A stretch of DNA of 64,000 nt from assembly GCF_932526225.1 (NCBI RefSeq), contig NC_064036.1, forward strand, positions 5,525,519-5,589,518, written 5' to 3'. Origin of the DNA: Nematostella vectensis (taxonomy: Eukaryota; Cnidaria; Anthozoa; Actiniaria; Edwardsiidae). Positions 22,201 through 34,200 of this stretch are shown one piece after another. Positions within the stretch are counted from its first letter, which is position 1. The number at the start of each line of letters is the position of its first letter. Under the pieces are notes generated by a model that had not been told where the DNA came from, did not search any database, and saw nothing but the letters and a program-made list of their open reading frames with translations. The position numbers and the translations under genes are program-made.

Positions 22201-25200
22201 TACTGTTGTATAAAAGTAAGAAATCCCCTACTATATTATCTTAATATTTGCCTATTATTATGCCTTCCAGCCTTTAGAATCAATCATGGCCCTCAGGTAG
22301 TCCTTGGTTGGTTTTACCTAGATAAAAGTGAAACCACTTGATTATTTTTTTTTTCAAAACAATATTTTCATCTGTTTCATCGTGCCATTTATAACCTTAC
22401 TAATTTTCCACAACTATTTGAATAAAAATAAATAAACACATTAGGAAGTATGCAAGATGCAGACAGTATAAAAGGAAAAATAATATAGGTAAAAAGGGTT
22501 GCATTTTGTTTTTTTTTTTATTTTCAAAGAGAAAATTCTTTTGTAATTGTAAAGTTAAAGTTAAGTTATGATAATGTTGAAAAAAAATGTTGCTGTATCT
22601 TTGAAAAGACTAAATACACAGAATATAAAGACAAGAAAGGTCTTCTTTAGCAATATATGACAGGATGATATTTGTCAGCCTCTCAATATCTCAACGCAGT
22701 CAATAAAGTATAGAGAGAACGAAGAATATTAAAGGATGTGTTATGCTCAACATGTTTGATTAGACCACGAATTCTCAAAGCAAACTCTAGAAACAAATGT
22801 ATAAATCCAACAAACTAAGTGGCATTGATACAGTAACTAGACTACTACGTATTTCTGTCGTTAAATTCTTAATTACCAGGAGGAATATATGCCTGAATTT
22901 ATAGAACTTGTAAGTATTTACGTATTTACATCAAAACAAGGATATATATGACTTTGATATGGCATCTTGACGTCAAACTAAAGCTGGTACGGTGTTTTAG
23001 TCTGAGCAATTGGTTATGGAAAAAAAAAACGAACAAACAAGCATTATAAAAGCTCAACAATAAAGGAAAAATAACTTTCATATTCTCAATACAAATCTCG
23101 TCTAAAACTCACCTTGGCAGTTTTTTTCCCTTTCTGTTGTTGTTGTGTTGTTCGCTTTTGTTGTAAACTGTGAAGTCGTTGAATTTCTGCTAGCAAGGAA
23201 CTCGTCGACACAAGCGAATGATTTTTATAGCTGAAAACAAACATCAAGGCCCTTTCTTCTCAGGATCTCCTTACATAAATTTAGACGTGAATGAATATAC
23301 AATGGAAATGTAGATCCTCCATAGTCCTCCTCTATAGTCCTCTTTTTAGCAGTTGCGACGGGCGGGATTCACGAATACTAGAGTAGATTTTACTATCGAC
23401 TCGTACTTCAGACAAAACGGTTCCTAAATGACTTCATTCCATTTGAATCCGCATATTTTCTCATTAAATACTGCCTTTTTTTCTGTGAAGATACAAACTT
23501 TGAACTAAAAACACAAAAGCGTAAGACCAAGAGGGGCCTGAGAGTTGCGCGGCTGGATTACTGGCTGGCTGGCTGATGTGTGACACCACAGGGTAACCGT
23601 GCGATTACCACAAAACCAAGTCGCATAGCTTACCATATATACCTATATATATGGTAGCTCCTATGGAGCTCCACGCGTGGCCTGTGTCCGCGCTGGCTCC
23701 GCTAAAACAACAACAAAAAACAATAGAAAAATTAAAAGATCAAAGCCACCCACCCAGAACGACTGTTGAGAAATAAAGAAATTTATTTCCTATTGAAATG
23801 ATTTAGTATTTTAATATGTAATCTATTATAAAAATGTTTAAAAGTTGAATACAGAATACCCCTTACTTCTTAGTGTATAGAAACTGAGCAGTGTGTATTT
23901 GCTAAATTTATTTTTTTTTTAAATCCAAATATTGACCACCTAGTACATTATGTAGCTTTGATTTGTGTTGTAGTTAGGCCTTATGCAAGTTACTCTGAGT
24001 CCTGACCAAGAAGCGCACCATCCTCTGCCATCACTCACCAAGTTCTGTAAGCCCTACTTTAAAGATTCTTCTGGAATGGTAAGGCTTTTTATGGTTCTTA
24101 TTTAGTTTCTTTTAGTGAACCTTTACTTCTCAAGTCACCATTATTACTCATCTAACTTCCATTTACTACTTTTGTTTGACGACAGGGCCCACCAGATAAC
24201 CAAGATGCTATTAACAACAAGTACCATGCCAACATCCTAGCATATGAGAATGCATCAAGTGCTTGTAAGATTTTATCATTCATAAATCTCTCACAGAGTC
24301 TGTTACTATTTGTTTAGTCTCCCTACTAATTGTAATAAGAATATGATTGTATGATAAGTAGTATTATGGTTGATAGATAAACAATAAAACCAAAGCATCC
24401 TATTCCACTGTCAACCAAGCCAATAATTAACATATTTTTTGATAATTGAATTTTCTTTTCTGTTAACAATAACAAGAAAAAGTGGCTTGATTGACATTAT
24501 TTTTTTAGTTAGACTACAAGCTATATTATTGTATACAGGGAAAGCAAATGACAAGAAGGCCTTGGCCTTAGCTGTGAGGATGCAAAACCTAAAGGGACGA
24601 CTTGACCCTCTAGTCTCAAGGTAGGCCTTTTATTTAGTATAACTGTATCCATATTATTCAAAAGCATTTGTTTTAATAAAAACTAAGTAATTTTCTTGGT
24701 AGGTTGAATGCGCTTGGAAAGACCAAAGAAGATGCCAAGGAGGCCAAAAGACTGAGGAAAACGATTGCACAGACCAAGTTAGTTACATTATTTAAAAAGT
24801 GGAGTGGTTTGACATTGGGTTGACCCATAGTCACCATATGATTATTCTAACCTGCATGGCAGGGCCAACCAGGTAACCAAGACGCCTTTTTAATTTTTTC
24901 TACAGAGGTTTGCTAGAGAGTGACCCGAAATCACTGGAGCATGACCTCCTTAGCATTGACTGGGATGAAGTTGCTGCCAGATATGTAAGTGTTGTTTGCA
25001 TGACCATATAGCTGTCAACCCAGCTTGGACAGAAATCTTGTGGAATCGGGTGAAATACAGTTAATATGTAAAACAACCCAAGAGAGCCAATATAGGGGAA
25101 TTCAGAGAATGTATGAACATTCTCACAAAAATTAGGTTTGATGAGGTCCAAAATCTTGTGACACCCGGCTTAAGCAGGTGAGTTTGACAGCTATGCATGA

Positions 25201-28200
25201 CAAGCTGAGAATTAATTCTAATATAATTGTTCGATACTCTTTTGAACAGGTAGCTTTACTTATAGGAAAACCATACAATGTTTTTATCAGTTTAATTTGA
25301 CAGTAAATGTGGTTTTCAACATACTGCAAACTCTTGTCCACAATTTTCAACTGTTAGATCGCCACCTAGTTTCCTTTGTTCAAAATCCTTGAAGCATTTT
25401 CATTGGCTAAACTGTAATTTTTTTCCAATCATGCAACCTTTCCGTTGGGCACTGACCAATCAAAGTGCACTTAACGTTTGAGTAATGTTAAGCCAATGAG
25501 CAGTTTAGTAGTAGAATTTTTTTCAAGAGTTTGCAAAATGCTGATAAAAGAAGTAACCAACTGTACTAGTGCTTTAAAAAGTACAATAAATCATATGAAG
25601 TAGATTTTTCAGTTTTTTTTTTTCAGGTAAAGGGGCTGACTGTGTGTTTACGTGATGTCTGTTAATGTCAAGAGTTATTGACATAAAAAGAGATGCTATG
25701 CTATAACTCTGTCTCCACTAATTTTCTTTTCTTTTATTCTGTGACAGCTTCCTAAACGTACAGCGATGGAGTGCCAGCTCCAGTGGAGCCATTTTGGACA
25801 CCCTAGGGTAAACAACAAGCCATGGACTAAGTACGAGGACAAGATGCTGTTGAGCCAAGCATCAGTTAATGCCAGCTGGAATGTGATTGCACAAAGCTTG
25901 CAGGTTTGTCTTCTCTAACTTCAAATTGCCTTGTCTGCCAAATCTGATGTTTCCTTCATGAAGAGTCACCAGATTTTATATTTCTGCTTCTGTACTCTAA
26001 TCACCACCTCTAGTGAATATTATAACTAGAAAGACTTTAAACAAGCTGTAGAAAAACTAAATGATCTGCATAGGCATGGTGTAGCTTGCTTGTAGCTATA
26101 GCTTGTCTACACAAGATTTAACATGTATGGTTATGCCTCTCTGAAACAGAGTGGTTCCGCTGCACCTCTCCGCTGATGTTTTCTTTGTTTATTCTTTCTA
26201 CAGACAAACAGAACTCCCATTCAGTGTTTTCAGAGATATCAGAGAAGTCTTAACAAGACGCTGCTAAAAAGGTACATTTAGTATAAAGCTTGTCTAGAAG
26301 CAAAAAAGCACCATTACTATGCCCCTCCATTATCTACACTTACTGTAATCTCTCTATGGTTCTCTTTTTAGTAAATGGACACCTGAGGAAGATCGACAGC
26401 TGATTGAGCTCGTGAAGATGTTTGGCGAAGGCAACTGGCAAAAAGGTATTGATCAGCATCTTTTTATTATTATGGTGTAAGGATCACATGTTCTTACCAA
26501 AAAATTATCACATTAAAATAATGTTGAATAAACAGCTGGCCAATTTCAATGAAATTATACTGTTGATTTAAGCTTTACCATGACAGTGCTGTAAGTTATC
26601 CTGTGATTATTATTTTATTCTGTGTCAGTTTCTGGGTACTTGCAGGCTCGTATATCAGGTTACGTATTGGTACATTTTCTCTTGACAGTAATTTGGGTTT
26701 GAAAATATATTTTATAGCTGTGGGGTTCTCCACCTATTTCAAATAAGGTTGCACTCAGAGAATCCATGTGGCATAACCTGCAGTGATAAATGGGTATAAA
26801 AAAAATTAGCATGAATAAAAGCAAACACATGTTTAGAAAAATTTAGCATTCTTGTTAATAAACCTCTAAACGTTCACATGGCGTTAAGAGATGGCAGGAT
26901 TTAGCCATTTATATGTTACCCATGAACCACTGCCGGTTACGATACTTTGAGTCTCAAGTGCAACTTTTTACTTGAAATAGGTGTATATTGAGAGTCTTAT
27001 GGGAGAGAACAGGTTATGTATCAGATCACTTTCCATTACTCAGTTATTGTAATTTAGCCTTTGAGTATAGATTGTAAGTTAAATGTAGGGTCCTATGGGG
27101 GGAACATGTCATGCATCGTTACACTTTCACATGGCAGTATTAAGTTAACCGCTGATTTACCTTTACCAGGTATATACATTTGTTTGACAAAAGTTTGTCA
27201 TCAACCGGTTTTGCGACTATTCGACAAGCCCGCATGTAAGCATGGGTAAAAACCATTAAAGCTCCTAGCTGCATATATTAGCCACTGCCTAACTTCAGAC
27301 TTAGACACGCTAGTGGTGGTAATATATGCAGATAGGCACTTCAGTGGTTTTTACCCATGCTTACATGCAGGCTTGTCGCGTAGTTGCAAAGCCAGTTGGT
27401 AACAACCTTTTGTCAAAGAACTGTATATCGTGCACATATTGGTGTGTTATGTGTGTTAGTGTGTTATGCATTAATACACTTTTCCATGACATTGTAATTT
27501 GTCAACTGATTTATAGTTGCTGGTTACATGGAGGGTCGTATGGGAGAACAAGTTATGCATCGCTACATGAAGGCTTGCAAACCGACCAAGAAAGGGAAGT
27601 GGACTGCTGAAGAGAATGAGGTACTGCTAGATTTGCTTAAGTGTTATGGGGCGTTTTTTTTTTTTTTTTAAGAAAGAGCTTTAAAAACATTTTGCATTGA
27701 AATCATGTTGAATATAAGCTTAACTATTTTTAAAATTTCGAAAACAGTGTGGGTTCGTTCTGCTTGGCAAATCAGGAACTTAAAAAGGATGCCAAGGAAG
27801 CAATAAAAATATTTAGTTTCTCCTAGCACACCAGTAGTCCCAAATCCCCTTTCATACTTTGGCCCTCTTCATGGAACTCCTGTTTGAGACTGGGTCAGTA
27901 TTATGTATAGGGTTTGTTCATTAAAAATTCCCATTTCTCATTTTTAGTGTTTGCTCAAGGCAATCGAGGAGGTTAAAGAGCTCAACTGGGAAAGGATTGC
28001 TGAACTAGTACCTGGAAGAACAGGCACCCAGTGTAGGGAGAGGTAAGAATTGTGCTTGCAACAAACATTGTTAGAAAAAGCAGTATCAAAAACTGTGCTT
28101 GTAAGAAATTTTATGGATAGATCCATTGTGGATCCCACCATCATACAGGGAGATGAAATTCCGAGACTTGGTAGGGCCTTGAGTGCCGATTTCAAGGGAA

Positions 28201-31200
28201 TCGATCGCGTATTTAGGCATTTTCTGAGAGTAAACTTTTCTGGGGTGAAGTGAAAAATTTTTGCGCATGGAAGAGAAGCGATGTGGATCTTTTCTCGAAC
28301 CGAACCGATGCCCCTATCATTACCACCAAATGACTCTGTTTAGATTTAGAATGTTGATCTAGTAGCTGTTCCTTATTCAGTGCTCATCTAATTAATCGTT
28401 TTTAGATATGTGAATGTTGTCAATCCGAGTCTCAACAAGGGCGATTGGACAAAGGAAGAAGATGACATCCTACTTGCTGGAGTTGACCGATATGGGCAAG
28501 GTGAACACGTCAAACATGAAATAAGCGACTTATCCCCTCCCAAGAAACGAACAAACGATCGATTACAGGACTTTTGTATTGGTCAACTCTCAATCTGGAA
28601 TAGAAAACTGGCAACCCTAAAAAACCCTAGTTTTCACAGAACGTTAAAATGTTGTATGATACTTTACATTGCCTTTGCCTCGTTATTAATTGAGCAGTGC
28701 AATGTTAGTTCTCTCCTTTGTTGTTTGATTTAAAATTGTTTCTGTTTCCTGTGAAATTATTTGTATTTCATATCAGGTTCTTGGTCTAAGATTGCTAAGG
28801 AGCTAGGGACGAGAACTGATAACCAGTGTTGGCGTCGATGGATACAGCTTAGAAAATCTGATGTAAGTGTTTTAAAGGCACCCTTAGTTATCACGGGCAT
28901 GACCCGAGGGTCCCTATGAGATCCCCTTTGGAGAACAATGCTTCTGAACCCCAACGACGCTTAAAGCCGCAGTGTCACCATTGCTCAAGGCAATCGAGGA
29001 GGTTAAAGAGCTCAACTCGGTCGATTACCTAACAATCTCCGATGATTTAAAACGGAAAACGCAAAAAAAAATATTTCAAAGTATTGAAAGCAGTGTGTCT
29101 ATTGGAAGTTTCTTTGAGGATGTGATTGATAATTTATAGCGGATGGCCTGTTGAATATCTCGAATTCTAATAGATTCTTTTGTCTTTTAACGGTCGAGGT
29201 TTCCTTCGGACCTCCGGAAGTGCACTGGTGACAATGCGGCTTTAACAGTAGGAGAACAAGGGCGTGCCTATACGAGGGGGAGAGGGTGAGGGGGCAAGAG
29301 GATGAGAGAGGGACCAGTGGCTTGTTTCTCAAAACACCTGAGAATTCTCGGGCCCGAAAACGATTTATTCCTTAAATTTGAAAAACTGGCTAATTTCTAT
29401 AAAATTTATGGTATCTAAATGTGTTGAAATATCGTCAAACATCGTATTTTACCACAAAGATTCATGAAAAGGATCATTCTCTTTATAGATTTATGGATTT
29501 TGATCTTTCCCGAACTTCTCGTGCCCGAAATTCACATGGCTTAAATATTAAGAAAGTTCTCGGGACCTCGCAGTCATCCGAGACTTTTCGGGTAAATTTC
29601 TGGCCTCAGCAAAACTTCGAAAATAGCCCTATTGAGCGTAATCATTTGAAATATGAACCAAGACGAAGTTCAAACTGTTCTAAAACGTGAAAGCGGTTCT
29701 CAAAAAGGACAACATGCGAAATTTTGGGCAAAAATGCAAAATAAAGTCTCCGGGCCCGAGAATTCTCGGGTGTTTCGAGAAACCTGCGCCTGAGATGAGA
29801 AATTACGTGGGTAACCTGGAAATTGCTACTCGAATGGTTAAGATAATGATTGAGGTGTGAACTTTCCGTGTATTTGGGCATCAAAAGGTTAAGATAATGA
29901 TTGAGGTGTGAACTTTTCGTGTATTTTGGGTATCTAAAGGTTAAGATCGAGATGGGTCTAGTGACCGGAACTAAGGATTAGAATAGAATGTGAGAAAAAT
30001 GCCATTTTCAAAATCATTCAAGGTCAGTAAATCACTGCTAGATCCCACTCTGCATTTTTCTCCTGGCGAATCATTATTTACATCATTATCAATCATTCTG
30101 TATTTGATTAAACGTGTTATATTTGCAGTATCTTGATTACCGCTTCAACACCTTACGCAAAAAGCGAGAGATGCCTCGGAACTTTGTTGGTAGAAAAAAG
30201 GACAGGCCCACCATAGGGCCAAAGGTAACCATGCAAATTCTGTCTTAAAGAAGCTGTCAATTATAATGTTGGTACAGAAGAACTCCCAAGACGGTACTAT
30301 TAAAAAGATGCTAATTTTAGTTAAGATATTTAATCTGACTTGTGTTGAATTGATATTGTATTCCTGCAGGACTTGGATATCCAGGACATCGATATCAAAG
30401 AAATTACTAATCAGGTTTGTTTATGTCACATTTTTAACTCAAACTTTTTTCAGCAATTCCGCCCTTTATTGCTCTATTTATTGCAGGATATAAGGATACC
30501 CTGCAAGAAGAAAAGCGCCCCGGATGTCAATAAGAAAACGCCTAAAACGATTGCCAAGAGGTTGGGGACAAAAGACGAGACAACCCCCGAAGCTAAAGAA
30601 ATAAAACCCAAGCCAAAGCGGACGCTTAAACGGTCTGCGGAACTTACAGTTGTCAAGAAGGAAGCAACGAGTCCAGTTAGAAAAACGAGAGCGGCAGCAA
30701 CTGCTCCACGTGCAACGAGAACTAGACGGAAGATAAGTACATCGTCGTCCAGTGAAGACGAGGAAGATTGGGGTAGTAGTGTCTTGGATAATGTACCTAA
30801 TGTTGCTCAAAGGAGAAGCGAAAGAAAGAGAAAGCTGGTTAAATTCGTCTATGAGTCAGCCGAGGATGAGGAGGAGGCGATTTCTGATGACGCCGATGAA
30901 TCCCAGATCACAGAGAAAGCTAGGTCAACGCCCTCGCCCCGTTCGGTGGACGTTCAGCCAAGCCAATCTTTGAAGGTACAGTGATTATGTGCGATGTTAA
31001 TCCTTATCAACCCTTTTTTTTTTAAATCCCAGAACAGCATTAGAATAAATAAAGTAGAAGATAGCATTCACTTGCAAAGAGTGGTTCAAATTGTGCCCTT
31101 TCTTTGTAGTCTGTTTTTTTTTTTATTTTTTGATAGTATAATGTTTTTTTCGTCCTGTATGCTTACTTATACGGTAGGTACCCCCTACGAAAGGGACTGT

Positions 31201-34200
31201 TTGCAGAGGGTTTGCTGATTATGAGCTCCTTTGTCCTCAGCAACCTGTTACACCCTCGCCCAAAAAGAAAGTTATGGTACAACCAAGGAAGAAAATCAAG
31301 CAAGAGCCTCCAGACAATGGTGTGGAATCCGCGCGTTCGCCTACAACACCAAGCGGTACCCAGCAAGAAGTGCGGGTCGATAGCAAGCTTTCTGCGTTTT
31401 CTCTTTTACTACAGGTAAATGCGAAAACTGTTTTCCTAGCCTGCTTACAGGCATTTACCGCTATGTGTTGAGGCTTGGTCGCCATCTTATTCTCTTCTGT
31501 CCGCGCACGAGCTGTGGAGGAGAGAAGAACTCAACCCCTCTCCTCATACCCAGCTATCGCTCTGCTGTCTTCCCATGTCTGTGCTATTTACGGCCCACTT
31601 CAATTTACTACAGTGGCAGACTCGTACCCAGTCGCTAATCAATAAAAAAAGAGAGTTAAAAAAAGGAATGCGCAAGGGAGTCTGGGAAGGAAGATGAGCC
31701 TTCCCCCTCCCTATAACTAATTGCGCGCACTCATCTTGCTCCCCAGAAACCCTTGCGCGCCCTCTTTTTTCCCCTCAAGATCTCGTCTTCTTATCTTTTT
31801 ACCACCTCCACGTGGGAACCACGTACCGAAAGTAAGTGGCCAACCTCCATTAAGCGGCCACGTGTCCCGAAGGTGGCGCTAGATGGAGGTTGGCCACTTA
31901 ATGGTGGTACGTGAAATGCAAGTGTTGTGGGACTTTGTATTTGTGGCCGTTTAATAGAGGTTGGTCTGTATTTCAATTTATGTTTAATAAACCTTGATCT
32001 GACTCGTTTTTAACATCCTGAATGCTTTTCTCTTAATACTATCCCACAGGCGTTCCAAATAGATACTCTGAACGTCCTCAAGACCCTTCAAAAACAAACG
32101 CCTACAGCGTCAAGTGCTGGAGGTGTTGTGGGGTGTGCTCAAACGCCATCAACCGTGGCAATAGCATCTCCCCAGTCAGCCAACACAGCAACAAGTACAA
32201 CTGTCCCTGTTTCTTCCCACGTTACACCAGCCACTGGGTGTAATACAACAATGGCTACGTCAACGGCCACGGTCCAGTCAATAGACACAGAGCAGTCGCC
32301 CATAGTGATAACATCAGTAACTCCGCCATCTACGACTATGGTGCCACAGAAGGCTTCAGTCGCTACGTCGCCAACTACCACGGTGCATTTTCAGAGGTTA
32401 GAGAAACCATCTGTTGCTAGCTCCCTGATGCCGTCATCAGATTCTACAGTAATGACGTCCCAAGATACTTCTATGAAGACGTCACCAGAAGCTACAGTTG
32501 TACCATCGTCAAATGACATACGGGCTAGGGAAGAAGCGCCATCTTCAGCCAACTTTCAGTTATCTACATCAGAAGCATCGAGGGACTTTTCCTCAACAGT
32601 GAATTTATCCACACATACTGCTACTGCGAATAGGCCGCCATCTTTAACCACAGTGCATTCGTCTCCATCATCAGCTGTTACAGAAAGCTCTTCTTCGACT
32701 AAAGTTAATTCATCTGCTTCTTCAGTAGGTGCGGAGTCATCTTCAACCAGAACTGCATCAACAACCTTATCCAGTCGAATTGACCGAATTCTTGAACAAA
32801 ATGATGCAGTTCTGACTAGCTTAGCACCTCGGGACTTAAGTAGATCAAACTCGCAGCTCACACCCAGCGCAGGTAGCACGCTGACCAAACGGCTGTTTAT
32901 CCCACCGCTGCCACCATGTCGTACCACATTAAAGGGATTACAGACCTTGCTAGGTCTTAAAGAGCAATTGCGGGCTAGAGCGGCACAAGTGCCCAAGATA
33001 CCACGCCCTAAATGCATTGACAAAGAAGTTCAAACATTGAAGGATCCGTCAATTTATAATAACGAACAAAGTAGTATACCCGCGTCTTCAAATAAACCCA
33101 GTGAAACGATGACACATACAGAGAAAAAGGCGCCAGAAGAAGAGTTTTATGGCCATGCTCTGTCAATCGTTGATACATTTTCTAACGGCAAGGACAAGTC
33201 TTCTCGAGAGCAAGACAAGCATAAGGTATCATCCAAGACAGGTGTGACAGGTGAAAAGGGAGACAAGGAGTTGACAGTTGTTACTGTGTCCACATCTGAA
33301 AACCCTAAAACACATTCCTGTAAAGATAAGAACGTTAATCGTTCTGAAAAGGAGATGTTAAGTAAAACAGGCTCTGCGGTAGCTAAACCTGCTGAGAACA
33401 ATGAAGACCGAGAATTAAAGTCAATCACAGAGGGTTCATCCTCATCAAATAATCCTGTTGCCTCTCAGCCTGAAAGTGAGAAAGGTGAAATTTCCGAAGA
33501 AATGTCGAATGGGACAGCTATTGCTGATAACCGGACCGCGGTTGACGAAAGTGGAGGCCGCGATAATGCTACAACATCTACTATTGTGAATCAACAGGGA
33601 GCAAGTGCTATCCAATCTCTACATCGTCAGGTCACCCCTGAAAATGTTGGTGTGGCAGGCATTGCTTCTGCTGTGCAAGGCTTGTACCAATTGTCTATGG
33701 ATTACAAACTATTGTTCTCGCGATTCAATAGCCTTTTTCTTTGGCCATTGCTAATGGAAAAAGTGCCCTTGAAGGGACCACACCCTATGAACCTTTACTC
33801 ATATCAGTCAGTACCCCGTTACTGGACAACGCCTACACATGGTGGGCTGCGGCTCTATGAAGAGAGGAGGTTTGTAAACAAAAATGTCCAGGTTGGCGTT
33901 TCTGCGATTGCTAAACCACCACAGCTAACATCAAAGATACAAACGCCCAACTCTTATCTTGGTACTCTCTCCACTGCCACAAAGCGTGCTAGCTCTATTT
34001 CTACCAAAACGCCCAAACGCACTCCCCCATCTGTTCCTGTGAGGTCTAGCAGCAGAGCAACTAAGATTTCCTACAAGGCCTACCTTCAATCAGATGATGA
34101 AGATCTTTTGGATGATTCTCAGACATTGTCACTGGCAGAGGCTGCAGAAGTTGTTTCCAAGAATCAAAGAGAAAAGGCCGCTACACAATCAAATACACCC

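Larger units (their letters stand above)
24906..30149 (+). other. SNAPC4: SNAPC4 Myb block: half repeat plus repeats a-d
   Basis: The exons encode the half repeat ([20 protein letters not shown]), repeat a ([22 protein letters not shown]), repeat b ([24 protein letters not shown]), repeat c ([37 protein letters not shown]) and repeat d ([33 protein letters not shown]). Regular W spacing and the GR/TR-x2-x-Q-C recognition helices are kept in c and d, the repeats that contact DNA in SNAPc. In repeat a, S-x-N replaces part of the usual acidic patch. Confidence 0.93.

Noticed and set aside
23974-23977. Alternative acceptor TTAG at 23977 for SNAPC4 exon 6
   Set aside because: It would give the wrong phase and an early stop; the TGTAG acceptor at 23973 keeps the frame ([12 protein letters not shown]).
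32139-33428. Several antisense frames under the last SNAPC4 exon
   Set aside because: Shadows of the Ser/Thr-rich coding exon; compositionally biased and without any family resemblance.
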